Notes under the pieces: model-generated
What the model was told of the DNA's origin: nothing
The model's input: only the letters and a program-made list of their open reading frames with translations
The model's database searches: none
Made by a program: the position numbers and the translations under genes
Shown: positions 50,842 to 64,000 of the stretch, piece by piece
How positions within the stretch are numbered: position 1 is the first letter of the stretch
Layout: each line of letters starts with the position of its first letter
Assembly (NCBI GenBank): GCA_017654935.2
Contig: CM065680.1
Location: forward strand, 35,220,489-35,284,488
Origin: Phymorhynchus buccinoides
Taxonomy: Eukaryota; Mollusca; Gastropoda; Neogastropoda; Raphitomidae
Direction: 5' to 3'
Length of the DNA: 64,000 bases

Positions 50842-50880
50842 CGTGTGCGTGCGTGTGCGTGCGTGTGCGTGCGCGTGTGT
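50687..50880. repeat. (GT)n with (GGT)n and (GTGC)n blocks
   Basis: GT tract broken by ggtggtggt at 50704-50724 and 50785-50795, and by GTGC at the 3' side. Confidence 0.97.
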
Positions 50881-51056
50881 GTGCGAACATGCGTGTAAAG
50901 AATGGATGCAACAACGTTGTGACTAATTACACGGACCACCATATTCACAGTCGAGTCTCAAACAAAATAATACTAGATTAACAATTATTTTGCCAAGTAC
51001 GTCAACCTCCAACTCCAAAACAGTAACCCAGTTTCTTCCGTTCGCCATCGTAACTC

Positions 51057-51812
<756 letters not shown>

Positions 51813-52098
51813 AACTTCCAAACAACCAAATCTCCACTCTATCTCGCCAACCAGCAAGCATCCTCCAAGATTTCTTTGCTGCTTCCCTACCTTTCCATTA
51901 CTAGTACTAAACACTCAACAACAAACCCACCTTCATCTCTCTCTCTCGTTCAAGTAACAGTCAGTGGTGCAGTGTTGAGTGGGGGTGAGATAACTCCTCG
52001 GGGTCTGGCGCTCTTCCAGACAGATTGTAAACCTCTTGGTACCGAGCAGAGTCTCTGGCTAGATGGTTGTGAAGAAACATTTTAAGGATTTAAATTAA

Positions 52099-52584
52099 CC
52101 CTTCCACCGTCAATGTCGCATTTTTGCACCACAATGATTTAGCACCCATGTCATTAAAACTCTTCAAATCAGGGTCTATTATTCAATTATATTGTGTTCT
52201 TAAATTTGGGCAGTAAGGAGGGACCCTATTATAACTGTGTCACAGAGAAATCCCACAATGTTGCAGACAAAATCTTTTCTGTAGCCAAGTGCGAAGCGAA
52301 AATGGTGTTTTACGTCCTCTTGGTCTGAATCAGACACATATGGGACATTTGTAAATACAAATATGGTGGGAACAATACTGGAGGCAATGCCCGGAGGCAG
52401 TACGAAACCAGTAAAGTCCAGAATTTTTACATTAATACAGATAGCTGTAGCGGTGACCACGCCTTAGTTAAACCTCATCGGCTATGGCACCGCCACAAGT
52501 AAAGGTAGCCAAGTAAAGTAAGTAAAGGTAGACAAGTAAGTTTAACGGACATTTTTGGCTCAAAGATGGCTGGTGGTGAAAGGG
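52099..52584. mobile_element. TTAA-target MITE, copy 5, with nested insertion
   Basis: Ends CCCTTCCACCGTCAATG and GGCTGGTGGTGAAAGGG, TTAA at 52095-52098 and 52585-52588. It is interrupted by the element at 52290-52504. Confidence 0.9.
52290..52504 (+). mobile_element. Dispersed ~200 bp element nested in a MITE
   Basis: Contains ggaggcaatgcccggaggca. Flanked by a 9 bp direct repeat GTAGCCAAG at 52281-52289 and 52505-52513, whose single copy is found in the undisturbed MITE family. Confidence 0.9.
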
Positions 52585-52800
52585 TTAAAGGAAATTATAT
52601 TTTTATATATATATTTTTTTTTATCAGTTTGCGTCGGAGTTTCAGTATTACACTGGGATTACTTTGTTTGCTCCGCATTCATTTGGCATTTTGTATAATA
52701 TTAAAAAATGGCTATTGCATTAAATATTTTTGTTCTGAAACAGTCAAACGAAAATTATACTGATTAATGTTTAATTAATAACCCTTGAGTTGTCTGACCC

Positions 52801-52984
<184 letters not shown>

Positions 52985-53461
52985 TGGCTAATGTCATTAA
53001 ACAATCAAAGTGTCAAAGTGTCAAGTGTCTCTCTCTCTCTCTCTTTCTCTCTGTCTCACTCTCTTCACCTACCTACCCGTCTACATGTCATATCTACTTA
53101 TCTCCCTACCTACAATTTCCCCTCCTTTTCGATGACCTTTTTTCACGTAGGTAATATATTGATGAGAGCATTAGACAATCAATCAGCTTAAATGCAAATC
53201 TTTCTCGCTCCTTGTGTGAGTGGGTGCGCGCGCGTTTGAAGATTGCAACGGATTAGTATTTGGTGCAACTTTCTCTAGTGTTCGAATTTTGTCTATGCAA
53301 GTTTACCTGTAACATTCAAGTACTAGAAGATGAAAAAATTACTGCAGTACCTTTTGGAGTACTATTCAAGTACTATCCAAGTACTTTTTGGAAAAGGTTA
53401 AAGAAGGAACAGAGGGGGTACAAATTGAGGTTTAGAAACAGAGTTATTTATATTTGGGGGA

Positions 53462-53949
<488 letters not shown>

Positions 53950-54604
53950 CAGATAACAGCCTCTTCTTGTGTGTCGGTTAGCCTCCTGGCTTCTTTCTTC
54001 TCTCTCTTTTTTCTTTCTTAAAACATTGAAACAGTTTGTGCTCAAAATTGATATCCTTCAAATTCGAGATTGGAATTATTTTTTCTGTCGTGGTTTCGGG
54101 TGTAATTGTGGTAGATAAAAGCAAAACGTTTAAAGACAAATCAGAAAGAAATTCTTGGCTTAAAAAATAGAAAAACGTTTTATAGTTAGACTGTGGCAAT
54201 TGGAACACATTTTGTCCAAAATACAAAACGACAAACTCGTAAGCACAAATTTATATATACACAGAGAGATAGAGAAACTGATAGACACAATGATGATACA
54301 CATGGACAAAAATACAGAAAACCGTGCATGCCTTCGCTGTGTGCAAAATCGCTCTTCGGAGGTACATAATACCAAGCAACCGGATGCAGTCGATACAGTC
54401 ACTTCTTTGTAATGTTGGCATGAGAGTAAATATGTGGCCTGCGTGTGTGTGCGTTTGATAAAGAGGAGGAGGAGGATCCAAGATCTTTGTGTTTAAAAGC
54501 AGAGGGCATCCTAATGTTACATTGTGTACATTAACAGGCAAGAGTCGTGTAAAAGTTAAATGCCCCTAACAAAACCACCTGCTCCTCTTTTTTAAACCAC
54601 CGCC

Positions 54605-54654
54605 TCCCCCCCCCCCCACCCACCCCCACCCCCCCCCCCCTTCCCCCCCTCCTC

Positions 54655-54713
<59 letters not shown>
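54605..54713. repeat. Poly-C tract
   Basis: Nearly uninterrupted C over the last 50 bases. Exact length is unreliable in sequencing. Confidence 0.95.
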
Positions 54714-54715
<2 letters not shown>

Positions 54716-55233
54716 GGATTGTGAGTTTGTTTCTTGTTGTGTCTGTTCGAGTCTCTATCTCATTATTTGTATAGTGTGTCTTAACTTAACGGATTCTTTT
54801 GTTTTTGTTTTGTTTGTTTATTTCTTTTTCCTTTGTCTTTTCTTCTTCCGACTTCTTATTCTTTTTTTCTTTCCTTCTGTTTTTTTTTTCCTTTCTTGTT
54901 TTCTTTTTTTAAAATAGGTAGAGAGTCAGAAAGACAGACATACAGACAAAATGAGGCATACAGACAGACATGCATCAACTCACATAGAGACATATTGTGA
55001 TGCTTCATGCAGACAAACAAGGTTTCAAGTTTTGTTCGTTCCAAAAGCCCCATTGGGGTACATGGACAAATAACAAAAGAAACAGATAATAACAGACACG
55101 GGGATAGGTGGGTTGTCAGAGAGGGAGAGAATTGACTTTGTTATCAATGTATTCAACTGGCAGGCGCTCAGAATAACTCTGTTTATCAAAGTGTACTTGG
55201 TGATACAATAAGGAACACAACCCCCTTTACCAC

Positions 55234-55238
<5 letters not shown>

Positions 55239-55325
<87 letters not shown>

Positions 55326-55448
55326 GAGAGACAGAGAGAGAGAGAGACTATAGTGCTTAAATCCTCTCATAAATTAGTATTTTCAACTGGTCTTTTATTA
55401 TTATTATTACATTAGATGGGACGGGGCATTTTTATTAGCTAAAATATT

Positions 55449-55484
<36 letters not shown>
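55239..55484. repeat. (GA)n tract and nearby poly-C
   Basis: (GA)n at 55239-55347 with GACA variants at the 3' end. Poly-C at 55451-55484. Confidence 0.95.
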
Positions 55485-56865
55485 ACCCCCGTTTATTCCT
55501 AACCTCTACGAACTTTTACTGATCCTTGATATTTGGGCCTTTTCCTGCACGAGGTGTAAGTCAGAAATAGAAATGTTTCTCGATAGGAAAGACAGTTGTG
55601 TTCCCAGGAATGCCCTGGATTTCATCAAATACTTCATAGAGATACCTGTACGAAACACCAAAAGAGTCGTAATTACTAAAAAATAACTCCCTGTATAGAG
55701 ATGGAACCTGTTTATTTGCTGATAATTTAGTTGCTAAGGCAACACATACATGTATATCTCATATTCGAGTATAATGCCGGTGGATACAAAGTTTCTTTGA
55801 CAGTCATTGCTATCTGTACTACTTGATAATAATCACCGTCTGCCTGGTGTCTGTTTGTCTGTTCGCATTGCGTGCGTGCGAGTGCATGGTGAGTTCCATG
55901 TGTGGGCAAAGTGGAGTGTGTCCCTTTTTTTTTAACCACTTTGTAAATCGAAAGTACCCCCATTCTCACGAAAACACAGAGCGTGGAGAAAGTCAGTACA
56001 GCATGGTTAGTTGGTTAGTTAGTTAATCTGTTATAGTCCCGTCAACAGCTATGGTATCTCAGGACTGTCACCGCGTCGACCACGTACGTATAACAAAACA
56101 CAATTAACAGTAACAGTACAATTCACGACATGACATCTTCATCATTGTACCATATAGCTCATAATTTCACACAGTGCTGGAAACGTTGAGCCACTCTACT
56201 TATCGGAACCAGGTTTTTAAAAAAAAACAGTAAATTAATTAAAAAGTCCATATAGGCAAATATGCACTGCAGAATGGGCAACATGTGCCCACTCAAGTGC
56301 GTAAGGTCTCACGCATGAAAGCCAGTGAACAATAAACAAAACCCTAGCATGTCATAAATGGTAAAGGAGGATGGAGAGAATGAAAAGGGGGGATGAGGGG
56401 CTACTCTTAGTTTAAAGCTCCCCCACCACGACAAGGTGGAAACTCGCGGGGGCAGCATGGTAAAACGTCCTACTACAAATAATAGGAAGGACCAGTGTCT
56501 TGTTTACAATAGTTGCGAGCCAACGTCAGCAAGAAAGGACCAGTAGATAGGTTTAAGTGGTATCTTCAAGGGCAGAGACCGAGTGAAGATAATGAAGTGT
56601 GTAATACCCCCAGTAGTACCTATTGACCACTGGTCCAGTAAACACGCTGTTTGTCTCCCAATGTTGACTTTAAAGGCGAGGACCTCTGTTTGCCAGTGCA
56701 TCAACATTAAAACAAAAAGATGGCAATCCATGCTTTTTATTATCACCATCCCAGTAGTTGCGTAAATTTATACCGTTATGCATTGTCATTTAAACTCGGT
56801 CTCACTGTGTTGGATTTCTCGAACGCATGGACAAGCGAGAACCCAACAGCACGCACCAGTTATCT
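55485..56865. other. Stretch with no assigned gene
   Basis: Short frames only; nothing recognised. Confidence 0.5.
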
Positions 56866-56868
56866 GAC

Positions 56869-57365
56869 CCACTGGCGTAGGAAGGGGGGGGGGGGCATGG
56901 AGGGCAGCTGCCCCCCCCCCCCCCCCCTGGCTTCGAGGAGGGGGGGCAGACGTATCTCTCTGCCCCCCCCCCCCAAATTTATAACGGCAAAAAACCCCAC
57001 AACAACACAGAAAGGACACAAGGAAACGAAAGGGTTAATAGTCTCAGCCCATTCACTACACATTGCTGTCATGGACTTGGTACTGCATCAAAGATGGATT
57101 TGAGGGGGGTTACAGGGGTTCCACCCCCCTCAGACAAAAAAATGGAAAGAAAAAGAGGAAGTGAAATTGTAGTTCCATGCTAGTCATTCTCTCACGACAA
57201 GCCTTGACTGAATCTTTTACATTCAAATTATCATCAGCTTCTGGGAGGCAATCCCCCCAGACCCATCACCCCACCCCAACTGACCACTTGGAGCGACCCC
57301 CTCCCCTCTTCCATGACTGGCTGATCCGCCCCAAACATGGTTGTATTTTTAGCAATTTGGCAATC

Positions 57366-57400
<35 letters not shown>

Positions 57401-57429
57401 TTGGCTTGAAAACGCTCCTACGCTACTGT
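56869..57429. mobile_element. hAT-like MITE (CAGTGGCGTAGG-type ends), poly-C rich
   Basis: Left CACTGGCGTAGGAAG, right GCTCCTACGCTACTG. Flanks tctgacc and tcagacc (6 of 7). Contains three long C or G runs. Related to the debris at 2060-2480. Confidence 0.72.
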
Positions 57430-57562
57430 CAGACCCGCTATCCGTGAGACAGCATGGACCTCCGGCAAAATATATTCTGCCAACCAGTGGGCTAACTAGC
57501 TTATCCCTTGAGAGTATCACACTCAGATTAATAAAGAGGCCCCTGACAAAATTAATTAGCTA

Positions 57563-58041
57563 ATCATTCTCACTCTGAAGAGATTGCAGCACAGACGTGA
57601 TACGTTCCCCTCTGGTTGACTTACATTTACAAACAAGTTTGGCGTCGCTATTTTGGACCTGTAGCTTTTTAAGAAGTTAATTATTTTGGAAGGCCAGCCA
57701 AGAGACTGCTGCAATAGTCAAGCCTCGGTAGAACCAATGAACAGATCAGAGTTTTGGTGCCTTCAGTAGAAAGAACATTTCTAATGGAGCTGATTTGTCG
57801 AATTTCAAGATAATCTGCTTTGCATACATTAGAAATATGCTGCTCGAAAGAGAGAGCACAGTCTAAGGTGACACCAAGATTACGAGCTTGGGAAGCCAAC
57901 TGAATTTCAGAAGTGCCAATGCAGATGGAAGAAGGGAGAGATAGAGGAGTTATTTTGTCGTTTTGGAGGGACAAGGAGCACACATTCTGTTTATTTCCTC
58001 GTTAAGTTGTATTCTTAACTTGTCTAGAGTCACCCACTGCT
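57563..58041 (-). pseudogene. LINE reverse transcriptase, 3' half, split by an insertion
   Basis: Minus strand encodes QWVTLDKLRIQLNEE, NLGVTLDCALSFEQHI, EIRQISSIRNVLST and LDYCSSLLAGLPK. After a frameshift, a QNSDAKLVCK...SVLQSL stretch runs to 57563. Same clade as the LINE at 5863-7435. Confidence 0.85.
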
Positions 58042-58045
58042 TTAA

Positions 58046-58818
<773 letters not shown>

Positions 58819-58822
58819 TTAA

Positions 58823-59005
58823 GTCAGAGATGCAGGCCTGGGTGTTGCTGACCGTGCTGTCAAGTTCAAACACGGAGCCTGAGATGTGCATTTGTATGTC
58901 ATCAGCAAAACTTTTACGTAACAGGGAAAGCTGATCAATGACATCAGACACAGGTCTGACGTACAAAGCAAACTAAACGGGCCCAAGGACAGAGCATTGA
59001 GGTAC
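58823..59005 (-). pseudogene. LINE reverse transcriptase, 5' part of the split copy
   Basis: Minus strand encodes VPQCSVLGPV, a TAG stop, FALYVRPVSD, LLRKSFADDIQMHIS and ACISDL, which continues in 58041-57563 once the insertion is removed. Confidence 0.85.
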
Positions 59006-59195
59006 CCAACTGCTCAGAAGTGTGGCAGAAGATGGGAGGCCATTTGGCTGTGACTGACTGGGTTCGGGAATTCAAGTTTAAAACAAATAAAATTGTGCAG
59101 TGTACTAAGACTGTGCTTCGGATGCATTCCAAGGATGTTGCCAAATCCGCCCATATTATAAAACCCACCCATTTCTTCTCGCTGTCTGTCTGTGC

Positions 59196-59330
<135 letters not shown>

Positions 59331-59555
59331 ACATTTAAATGTCGGTTCGTCTCAGGGATACGTTCCATCTGTTGATAAGGATAATTAATAAACCAGGGTA
59401 ATTATTCAAAACAGGCAAAGCAACAATCTCAAACGAGAACCAACATTTTGATCTTGTATTGTGATGTGTCTGCGTGCGTGCGTGCGTATGTGTGTGTGTG
59501 TGTGTGCGTACGTGCGTGCGTGTGTGTGTGTATGCGCGTGTGTTGGGAGAACACA

Positions 59556-59970
59556 CAATATTTCCATCTATACGCCAGCTCGCACTTTACGTTCAGTTTC
59601 TGACCCTCTTTCTCTACAGATCCCTAGGTATAAGCTTTCAACTGTTGGTCGGCGCTCTTTTGCTGTCTCAGGACCGACCTCCTGGAACAAACTTCCGCTC
59701 TCCCTCCGTCAGCGACCGACTCTCTCTGCTTTCAAAGCTAACCTCAAAACCCACCTGTTCCCCCGTCATTAAAGCTCTCTCTTTATCTTCTCTCTCTTGC
59801 CATTAGGTCTGTTTCTGCTATATTCCATTTATGTTATCTGTGTGTGTTCGCGTTGTATTGCGTTTGTGTTTGAATGCGCTTTGAATGCTAACGTGTGTGT
59901 GCGCTTTGATTTGATTTCTATCAAGATTCAGCGCCGTATAAATACTGTATGTTGTTGTTGTTGTTGTTGG
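59556..59970 (+). pseudogene. LINE C-terminus and complete 3' end
   Basis: Encodes ISIYTPARTLRSVSDPLSLQ, RRSFAVSGPTSWNKLP and SAFKANLKTHLFPRH, then TAA. The 3' UTR has gattcagcgccgtataaata, ending in (GTT)n at 59951-59968. The frame is intact here, so it is younger than the 25438 copy. 5'-truncated. Confidence 0.88.
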
Positions 59971-60236
59971 GAGAACAAGGTGTGGAGAGACGATGAAATG
60001 AAATTGAAAAAAAAACCCCGAAAGAATCAATGATTTATTGTGTTAGATTTCCAAAGCCATTCACAACATTTTGAACAATATTAAACGAAACAAATCTAGA
60101 AAAATCCAGAAAAAGCACATCTCGACATGAACACAAATCGCGGAAATATTTAAAGTTCAATGTTGTCGATATCGAAAATAATAGTCAATGGGTGTAACGA
60201 ACCCACTGACAATGGTTTGTCACACACTTATTACGG

Positions 60237-60385
60237 TGGATCACAGTGGATTTTCATTGCATTGTCTCTTGGTTGACGTTGATCATGATTGTATCGTAGG
60301 TCACTTCTAACTTCATCGAGCTGGTTGTTCATGTTCTGTTCCGTCTCCTCCAGCAATGCCATGAGATCGCTGAGTGTCAGTCATG
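60237..60385 (-). other. Short open stretch, unrecognised
   Basis: Minus strand reads LSDLMALLEETEQNMNNQLD then EVRSDLRYNHDQRQ and continues to a stop. It is heptad-like and polar, with a weak acceptor-like ACACTCAG upstream. It has no start of its own and could be an exon or a transposon remnant. Confidence 0.25.
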
Positions 60386-60606
60386 GGAGTCTCTTCGTTA
60401 TTATTGTCAACCTCACCCCCTGCTGCGCATAAATGTTCAACACGATTTTCGCTAGCATACGCACACACGCACACACACACACACATGCACACACATATAC
60501 ACATGCATGCATATCCACACATACACACACATATATACACACAACAGAGTACAGAAAATAGACATAGTAAAACAAAGCATGAGTGAAACAAAATGATAAT
60601 AATGAG

Positions 60607-60826
60607 AAAGGGGGGGGGGGGGGGGGGAGACAGAGACAGAGACCGAGAGACTGACAGAAAGAGAGAGACAGAGAAAACAGAGCGTAATGTGTGTTGTTTA
60701 CAAAAGCTATATATATGTACTAGTTTGCTGGGTGTTGTGTGGTTGATGTACCTGTGTTGTATTGATGCAGCAGACGCGGGTGGTGGGTGGAGGGTGTCTT
60801 AGGAAGGAGTGGGGGGGGGGGGGGGG
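60607..60826. repeat. Two poly-G runs
   Basis: About 20 G at 60607-60627 and about 16 G at 60811-60826. Confidence 0.9.
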
Positions 60827-60954
60827 AGGCTCGTGCCTGCCTGGTGCCAGAACTGCTGTATTCTGTGTACTGCTCTTGCTCTCATCATCGTTTTGCCTTG
60901 TCTGCCTCCTCTGTCAAACGGCAGGTGCCAAGATAGAGAGAGACTGAGGGATGC

Positions 60955-61340
<386 letters not shown>

Positions 61341-61405
61341 GTTGTTTAATTTAAGGTATTTTCACTAAAAGTGATATTAGACAAATAGTGTGTTTGTGTG
61401 CGTGT

Positions 61406-61559
<154 letters not shown>

Positions 61560-61862
61560 GTCTGTGACAGTGCGTATATGTGCGTGTGTGTGCGTGTGCA
61601 TGCGCGGCGCACGTATGTGTGTATGTGCGCGCTTTGGGGTTTCTATTAGGGGGTAGGGATGAGGACTGGAGATGAGAATGTGTGACAGATTATTAGGTGG
61701 AGATATTATTTCTAGTGAAGTAAGGAGAGCGAGAAAGACACTAAAAGAGACACACACACAGAACAAGAGTTTATTGTATTTGTAAAATAAAGGGTTTGTG
61801 AGTGTCCGAGTAAGAAATGGAGGTGAGGGAGGTATAGGATGTGAAAACATCATGAGCAAATG

Positions 61863-61864
<2 letters not shown>

Positions 61865-61953
<89 letters not shown>
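61865..61953. repeat. (GA)n tract
   Basis: 89 bp with one TGAG interruption. Confidence 0.97.
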
Positions 61954-61956
<3 letters not shown>

Positions 61957-61992
61957 CGGAAATGTTACTGAATTTAGGCCAACAGCTAGAGT

Positions 61993-62440
61993 TGAGAACC
62001 GGTTCAAAAAACCGAACCGGTTTAAAAACCGGTTTCCCCTCTTCGAACCGGTTTTGCCGAACCGGGTTTTTAACCAGTACTCGCATCACTAGTTTCACCT
62101 ATGCAAACACATATTTATTTGTCAGAATATTCGCACGCGCACACATACTTACACACAATAAAGAAACTTATGACTTATGACACACACACACACTCAACTC
62201 AATACTCAGTCAAAGTCAAAGCCATACACCACCACAAACTAGAAACAGCTACTCTTGGTTTACATACACCCAATCTGCGCTGAGAATCAGTGTTGTTTTT
62301 CGAAAAGAATGCGTTATTCTAAGAAAAAAGACTTACTTTCAGTTTGCAGTTAAAAACCCAGCTCACAGCAACTCGAACCGGTTTTTTGAACCGCGAAAGT
62401 TTAGCACCGGTTTTTCGGTTCAAACCGGTTTCCCCCCCCA
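61993..62440. mobile_element. Probable MITE with AACCGGTT-rich ends
   Basis: Six perfect AACCGGTT octamers: 61997, 62015, 62027, 62046, 62376 and 62423. They form two clusters in inverted-like arrangement around about 320 bp of other sequence. Confidence 0.6.
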
Positions 62441-62550
62441 CATCTACCAACAGCCCCTTTCAGTGGGGGTAACATGCTAATAACAATCAACATAATCATG
62501 CATATTAATTCAGAACATATCAACATAACTATGTGGCAGCGAAATCAATT

Positions 62551-62987
<437 letters not shown>

Positions 62988-62989
62988 GT

Positions 62990-63580
62990 CAAAGAAAACA
63001 CGGCTAACATGAATCTGATGCCGAAGTCGAATAATTATTATACTGTGCAGTTGTGCACGTGTGTGTCTGTGTCATCGACGTACTATATGTGTATATCGCT
63101 GGTCTGTGTACTTCGTTGTGCGGGGATATTGCAGGTACATTACGCTTGCAGTGCCCAGGTACACACTATCCAATATTTATGACTGTGCAGTATACAAAGC
63201 ACCTTTTGCTTACTTAGTCATTAATGCATAACTTACTATCGTCAGCATTTCCAAGGTATACCAACGTTCCTCTCATGTTTTGTTAACACTCGTTTTGTAA
63301 GTTTAGCTAAAATTAAACCCACTTGTCAGCTTCTGACTACACGGGGTCTAGTTTTGGGCATTAGAATGGCTCCCATCTTCATCAACTCACAAACTAACTC
63401 AGTGCACTTAAATCAAGTGTGTTCGTTTTATAACAGAATGTTAAACTGTTTGATATGTTTTCGAAGTGTAATTAAGATAAAAGTTTTGCACTTTGCAAAA
63501 TTGGGTACTTCAACAACATTTTGATTTATGTCTGAGCAACAGATAGAGAGGTGCTGGGATCGGTTTGTTTTATGCAAAAC
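62990..63580. other. Stretch with no assigned gene
   Basis: Nothing recognised on either strand. Confidence 0.5.
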
Positions 63581-63584
63581 TAGC

Positions 63585-63985
63585 GCAACGCCGAGTACCA
63601 GTAACGCCTAGTAACGGTAACGCCTAGTAACGGTAATGCCAAGTATTGGTAACGCTGAGTACAGCAAATTTGAAGCGATTTGGTAAAGAAACGGTGGAGT
63701 TATAAGGCCCCGTTTCGCGTTGGCGCTGCTCTGAGAGTGATGCGCTCTCCCTAGTAACGGTAACGCCTAGTATCGGTAAGGCCAAGTACAGGTAACGCTG
63801 AGTACAGCAAATTTGAAGCGATTTCGTTAAGAAACGGCAGAGTTATAAAGCCCCGTTTCCCGTTGGCGCTGCTCTGAGAGTGACGCGCTCTTCCGATTTG
63901 CCAGGCTTTGCCCCGGTGACAGCAAGCCTGACAGCAAATTTGACGCGATTCGGTTGAAATCCGGCGGAGTTATAAGGCCCGTTGT
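63585..63985. repeat. Tandem repeat, period about 143 bp, with ~15 bp sub-repeats
   Basis: aacgctgagtacagcaaatt recurs at 63651 and 63794. Inside each unit ctagtaacggtaacgc motifs repeat. A third, diverged unit (gacagcaaatttgacgcgat) reaches the window edge. Confidence 0.88.
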
Positions 63986-64000
63986 GCATCATGATGCTGT

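Overview
This is a stretch of animal nuclear DNA, most likely from a mollusc (gastropod-like). It has spliced genes with GT-AG introns, long introns and intergenic DNA, a tRNA-derived SINE, decayed CR1/L2-like LINEs, many MITEs, and very dense CA/GA microsatellites. There is no operon structure. The organism call is an inference from repeat style and from the best protein resemblance (Drk/Sem-5/GRB2); no species can be named from the sequence alone.

Region 1 (1-3.4 kb): copies of a dispersed ~200 bp element, a clean four-copy 91 bp tandem repeat (1521-1882) and poly-C/G-rich repeat debris.

Region 2 (3.4-15.1 kb): a complete GRB2/Drk/Sem-5 adaptor gene on the + strand. Five coding exons (3413-3490, 8165-8262, 8977-9102, 10763-10931, 14948-15136) join in frame into a 219-residue SH3-SH2-SH3 protein. 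Its introns hold MITEs, a decayed LINE reverse transcriptase, a hAT-like element and three copies of a TTAA-flanked MITE.

Region 3 (15.1-25.1 kb): AT-rich downstream DNA, possibly a long 3' UTR. It carries two near-identical ~0.8 kb terminal-inverted-repeat elements with perfect 6 bp target duplications, a Harbinger-like MITE, and a 153 bp near-perfect palindrome. Candidate polyadenylation signals lie at 18788 and 25053.

Region 4 (25.1-47.2 kb): repeat-dominated. LINE 3' ends, a tRNA-derived SINE, foldback elements (some nested) and dozens of (CA)n, (GA)n and (CT)n tracts. One or two short exon-like open stretches with good splice donors (30371-30469, 33135-33190) are tentative.

Region 5 (47.2-64 kb): the first PDZ-coding exon of a PDZ-LIM (Zasp/PDLIM-type) gene at 47415-47513, whose remaining exons are not visible and are presumably beyond the window. 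The rest is more microsatellite, a 5' U2 snRNA fragment fused to unrelated sequence, a LINE split by a TTAA-flanked element that itself carries 0.5 kb of (GA)n, a cluster of AACCGGTT octamers, and a tandem repeat at the right edge.

Functionally, the GRB2-type adaptor would couple receptor tyrosine kinases to Sos/Ras, and the PDZ-LIM protein would act at actin/Z-disc-like structures. I see no evidence that the two genes are functionally linked beyond proximity. I found no convincing new gene system; the strongest novelties are mobile-element families and their nested insertions.
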